Below are positions 7,025 to 9,324 of a stretch of 9,324 nt of DNA, one piece after another. Source of the DNA: Pseudomonadota bacterium (GTDB lineage Bacteria > Pseudomonadota > Alphaproteobacteria > Rhizobiales > Tepidamorphaceae). Both the position numbers and the translations under genes were made by a program. The notes below the pieces were generated by a model. The model saw nothing but the letters and a program-made list of their open reading frames with translations. It was not told where the DNA came from and ran no database searches. The stretch is from positions 1 to 9,324 of the forward strand of contig JAEYRQ010000630.1 of the NCBI GenBank assembly GCA_023435545.1, given 5' to 3'. Each line of letters starts with the position of its first letter. Positions within the stretch are counted from its first letter, which is position 1.

Positions 7025-7350
7025 TCCGCCGCCATCAGCGCGACGTCGAGTCCGATCAGGATGCGCCCGCCGTCGAGCCGGACGGGGATAGTCTTCACCG
7101 CGCCCTCGTCGGCGCCCTGCGCCTGTCCTGTCTCCAGCGAGATCACCCAGTTGTGCAGCGGGCAGGTGACCGACGCGCCGTGCACGATCCCCTGGCTGAG
7201 CGGTCCGCCGCGGTGCGGACAGTGATCCTCGATCGCGTAGACCTGGTCGTCGGCGGTGCGGAATACGCCGATCCGGCCCTGCGGGGTCGTCACGCAGCGC
7301 GCGCCACGAACCGGGATGTCGTCGATCTTGCCGATCTCGAACCAGTTCAT
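7021..7350 (-). CDS. nirD: Nitrite reductase small subunit NirD, Rieske [2Fe-2S] type
   Basis: NirD is the small partner of the NADH-dependent assimilatory nitrite reductase NirB in the cytoplasm. The 109-residue protein is a single Rieske fold. All four cluster ligands are present: Cys44 and His46 in 'CPHRGGPL', and Cys63 and His66 in 'CPLHNW'. This matters because the E. coli NirD lacks these ligands, whereas the Paracoccus NasG protein keeps them and is proposed to pass electrons to both nitrite and nitrate reductases. The start at 7350 has GGAG 7 nt upstream, made by the last codon and stop of nirB, and follows the nirB stop by 4 nt. The stop overlaps the nasA start. The tight order nirB-nirD-nasA supports an electron-carrier role. 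Confidence 0.95.
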   Translation of the reverse strand: MNWFEIGKIDDIPVRGARCVTTPQGRIGVFRTADDQVYAIEDHCPHRGGPLSQGIVHGASVTCPLHNWVISLETGQAQGADEGAVKTIPVRLDGGRILIGLDVALMAAE

Positions 7351-7354
7351 CTGA

Positions 7355-9324
7355 TCACTCCGCCGCCTGCTGGAGGGAAAGCGCTGCCATCGGCCGGAAC
7401 TCGTGCTTGTCCTTGCCCGATACCCGCTCGGACCACGGATCGACCTGCGCGAACCTCTGGCTGAAGACGAAACGATCGTAGTAGTCCTTGCGCCGGTCGC
7501 GGTCCTCGAGCACCTGCCGCCGGATCTCGTCCGTGCCCACCCGCTTCGCCCACTTGTAGATGCGCTCGAGGTAGCGGGCCTGCTCGCGGTACATCTGGAC
7601 GAGCGCGACGACCACCTCCAGTGCCTCGTCCTCGCTCTTCACCAGGCCGAGTACCTCGGTGCCCTTGATGTCGAGGCCAGCCGCTCCGGCGAAATGGATC
7701 TCGAAGCCGGAATCCACGCAGACGATGCCGACGTCCTTGCAGGTGGCCTCGGCGCAGTTCCGGGGGCAGCCCGAGACCGCCATCTTGACCTTCGCCGGCG
7801 TCCACGAGCCCCACATGAACTTCTCGATGCGGATGCCGAGCCCGGTCGAATCCTGCGTGCCGAACCGGCACCAGTCGGTGCCGACGCAGCTCTTCACGGT
7901 GCGAAGGCCCTTGGCGTAGGCGTGGCCAGAGACGAAGCCGGCCCTGCCGAGATCGGCCCAGACCGCCGGCAGGTCCTCCTTGCGGATGCCCAGCATGTCG
8001 ATGCGCTGGCCGCCGGTGACCTTGACGGCGGGAATGTCGAACTTGTCCACCACGTCGGCGATGGCGCGCAGTTCCTTCGAGGAGGTCATCCCGCCCCACA
8101 TCCGCGGCACGACCGAGTAGGTGCCGTCCTTCTGGATGTTGGCGTGCACGCGCTCGTTGACGAAGCGCGACTGGTAGTCGTCGGCGTATTCGTCCGGCCA
8201 GTCGGCCACGAGGTAGTAGTTGAGCGCCGGCCGGCACTTGGCGCAGCCGCAGGACGTCGTCCACTCCAGTTCCTGCATGACCGCAGGGATCGTCTTGAGG
8301 CGCTTGGCCTTGATCAGGCGGCGCACCTCGTCGTGGCCGAGCGTGGTGCATGCGCACATCGGCTGGACCGCCGCCGGGTTGTAGGCCTCGCCGAGCGTCA
8401 GGCTCATCAGCTTCTCGACCAGCCCGGTGCAGGTGCCGCAGGAGGCTGACGCCTTGGTGTGGGCGCGGACGTCGTCGAGCGAGGTCAGCCCCTGCGACGT
8501 GATGGCCGTGACAATCCTGCCCTTGCAGACGCCGTTGCAGCCGCAGATCTCGGCGTCATCCGCCAGTGCCGCAACGGCTGCCAAAGGGTCCGCGGAGGCG
8601 CCCCCCTGGAACGCCTGCCCGAAGATCAGCGTGTCGCGCATCGCCGACACGTCGGCCTGCTTGCGCTGCAGGTCGGCGAACCAAGCGCCGTCCGAGGTCT
8701 CGCCGAACAGCACGGTGCCGATGACGCGGTCGTCCTTCAGCACGACGCGCTTGTAGACGCCGGCCGAGGCATCGCGCAGCACGATCTCCTCGCGATCCTC
8801 GCCGTCGGCAAAGTCGCCGACCGAATAGAGGTCGATGCCGGTGACCTTCAGCTTGGTCGGCGTCTCGGCGTGGACGAAACGCTCCTCTCCGGTTCCGGCG
8901 AGCGTCGACGCCGCGACCCTCGCCATCTGGTAGAGCGGCGCGACCAGGCCGTAGACGCGACCGTCCACCTCGGCGCACTCGCCGAGCGCGAGAATGTCAG
9001 GGTCGGAGGTGCGCATGCGGTCGTCGGTGACGATGCCGCGGCCGACCTCGAGCCCGGCCTCCGTCGCCAGGGTGGCGTTCGGGCGGATGCCGACCGCCAT
9101 CACGACGAGTGTCGCGGGGATCACGGTGCCGTCGTCGAGTTCGACGCCCTCGACCCTGTCGGTTCCGACGATCCGCCTGGTGTTTGCCTTGGTGAGGACC
9201 CGGATGCCGCGTGCCTCGACCGCCTTCTGCAGCAGGTAGCCGGCGGCAGGGTCGAGCTGGCGCTCCATCAGCGTCGGCATGACGTGCAGCACCGTCACGT
9301 CCATGCCGCGCTCCTTCAGGCCGG
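7355..9324 (-). CDS. nirB: Nitrite reductase (NADH) large subunit NirB, C-terminal part (N-terminus outside window)
   Basis: NirB reduces nitrite to ammonium in six electron steps, taking electrons from NADH through FAD and iron-sulfur clusters to siroheme. The frame is open to the right edge: six codons (GLKERG) precede the Met at 9304, which is internal. About 165-170 N-terminal residues, including the FAD-binding start, should lie beyond the edge by comparison with E. coli NirB (847 aa). Counting from the Met at 9304, visible parts are the rest of the pyridine-nucleotide-disulfide oxidoreductase domain ('LALGECAEVDG', 106-116), a first BFD-type cluster (Cys254, 256, 289, 292), a second BFD-like segment (Cys317, 319, 354, 357), and the siroheme/[4Fe-4S] site with Cys473, 479, 513 and 517. 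All expected ligands are present and I see no frameshift. It is the most upstream gene visible in the operon. Confidence 0.96.
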   Translation of the reverse strand, partial: GLKERGMDVTVLHVMPTLMERQLDPAAGYLLQKAVEARGIRVLTKANTRRIVGTDRVEGVELDDGTVIPATLVVMAVGIRPNATLATEAGLEVGRGIVTDDRMRTSDPDILALGECAEVDGRVYGLVAPLYQMARVAASTLAGTGEERFVHAETPTKLKVTGIDLYSVGDFADGEDREEIVLRDASAGVYKRVVLKDDRVIGTVLFGETSDGAWFADLQRKQADVSAMRDTLIFGQAFQGGASADPLAAVAALADDAEICGCNGVCKGRIVTAITSQGLTSLDDVRAHTKASASCGTCTGLVEKLMSLTLGEAYNPAAVQPMCACTTLGHDEVRRLIKAKRLKTIPAVMQELEWTTSCGCAKCRPALNYYLVADWPDEYADDYQSRFVNERVHANIQKDGTYSVVPRMWGGMTSSKELRAIADVVDKFDIPAVKVTGGQRIDMLGIRKEDLPAVWADLGRAGFVSGHAYAKGLRTVKSCVGTDWCRFGTQDSTGLGIRIEKFMWGSWTPAKVKMAVSGCPRNCAEATCKDVGIVCVDSGFEIHFAGAAGLDIKGTEVLGLVKSEDEALEVVVALVQMYREQARYLERIYKWAKRVGTDEIRRQVLEDRDRRKDYYDRFVFSQRFAQVDPWSERVSGKDKHEFRPMAALSLQQAAE

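Noticed and set aside
7403..8449. Plus-strand open frame of 348 codons opposite nirB
   Set aside because: Antisense shadow of the conserved siroheme and BFD regions of NirB; no family resemblance.

Overview
The window is GC-rich, densely coding chromosomal DNA. It most resembles an alphaproteobacterium of the Rhizobiales/Hyphomicrobiales type. The reasons are the DnaX sequence, which keeps a 'GRHCRAI' segment but has lost the usual zinc-binding cysteines, the dnaX-ybaB-recR operon, and the Gmad2-like protein next to it. The genus cannot be told from this sequence. No mobile element, CRISPR array, tRNA or rRNA is visible.

Layout. (1) Positions 1-320, minus strand: the N-terminal 106 codons of a Gmad2-like immunoglobulin-fold protein that runs off the left edge. 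(2) Positions 321-535: a 215-bp divergent intergenic region with two strong inverted repeats. (3) Positions 536-3271, plus strand: dnaX, ybaB/ebfC and recR, a housekeeping replication and repair operon with a 4-nt overlap and then a 19-nt gap. (4) Positions 3277-9324, minus strand: a nitrate/nitrite assimilation operon transcribed nirB (5' end outside the window), nirD, nasA, cysG. Its junctions are a 4-nt gap, a 4-nt overlap and a 29-nt overlap. The two operons converge, with only 5 bp between the recR and cysG stop codons.

How the genes work together. NasA reduces nitrate to nitrite at a molybdenum cofactor. NirB, with the Rieske protein NirD, reduces nitrite to ammonium using NADH and siroheme. 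CysG makes that siroheme. No separate flavoprotein reductase for NasA and no nitrate transporter lies between these genes; either may lie upstream, outside the window.

The main oddity is CysG. Its N-terminal precorrin-2 dehydrogenase/ferrochelatase half looks intact. Its C-terminal methyltransferase half stops about 109 residues early, directly against recR, and the position matching the E. coli catalytic Lys270 is Asp285. The first step of siroheme synthesis therefore probably needs another methyltransferase gene. Otherwise the window is ordinary core and nitrogen-assimilation DNA, and I found no convincing new multi-gene system.
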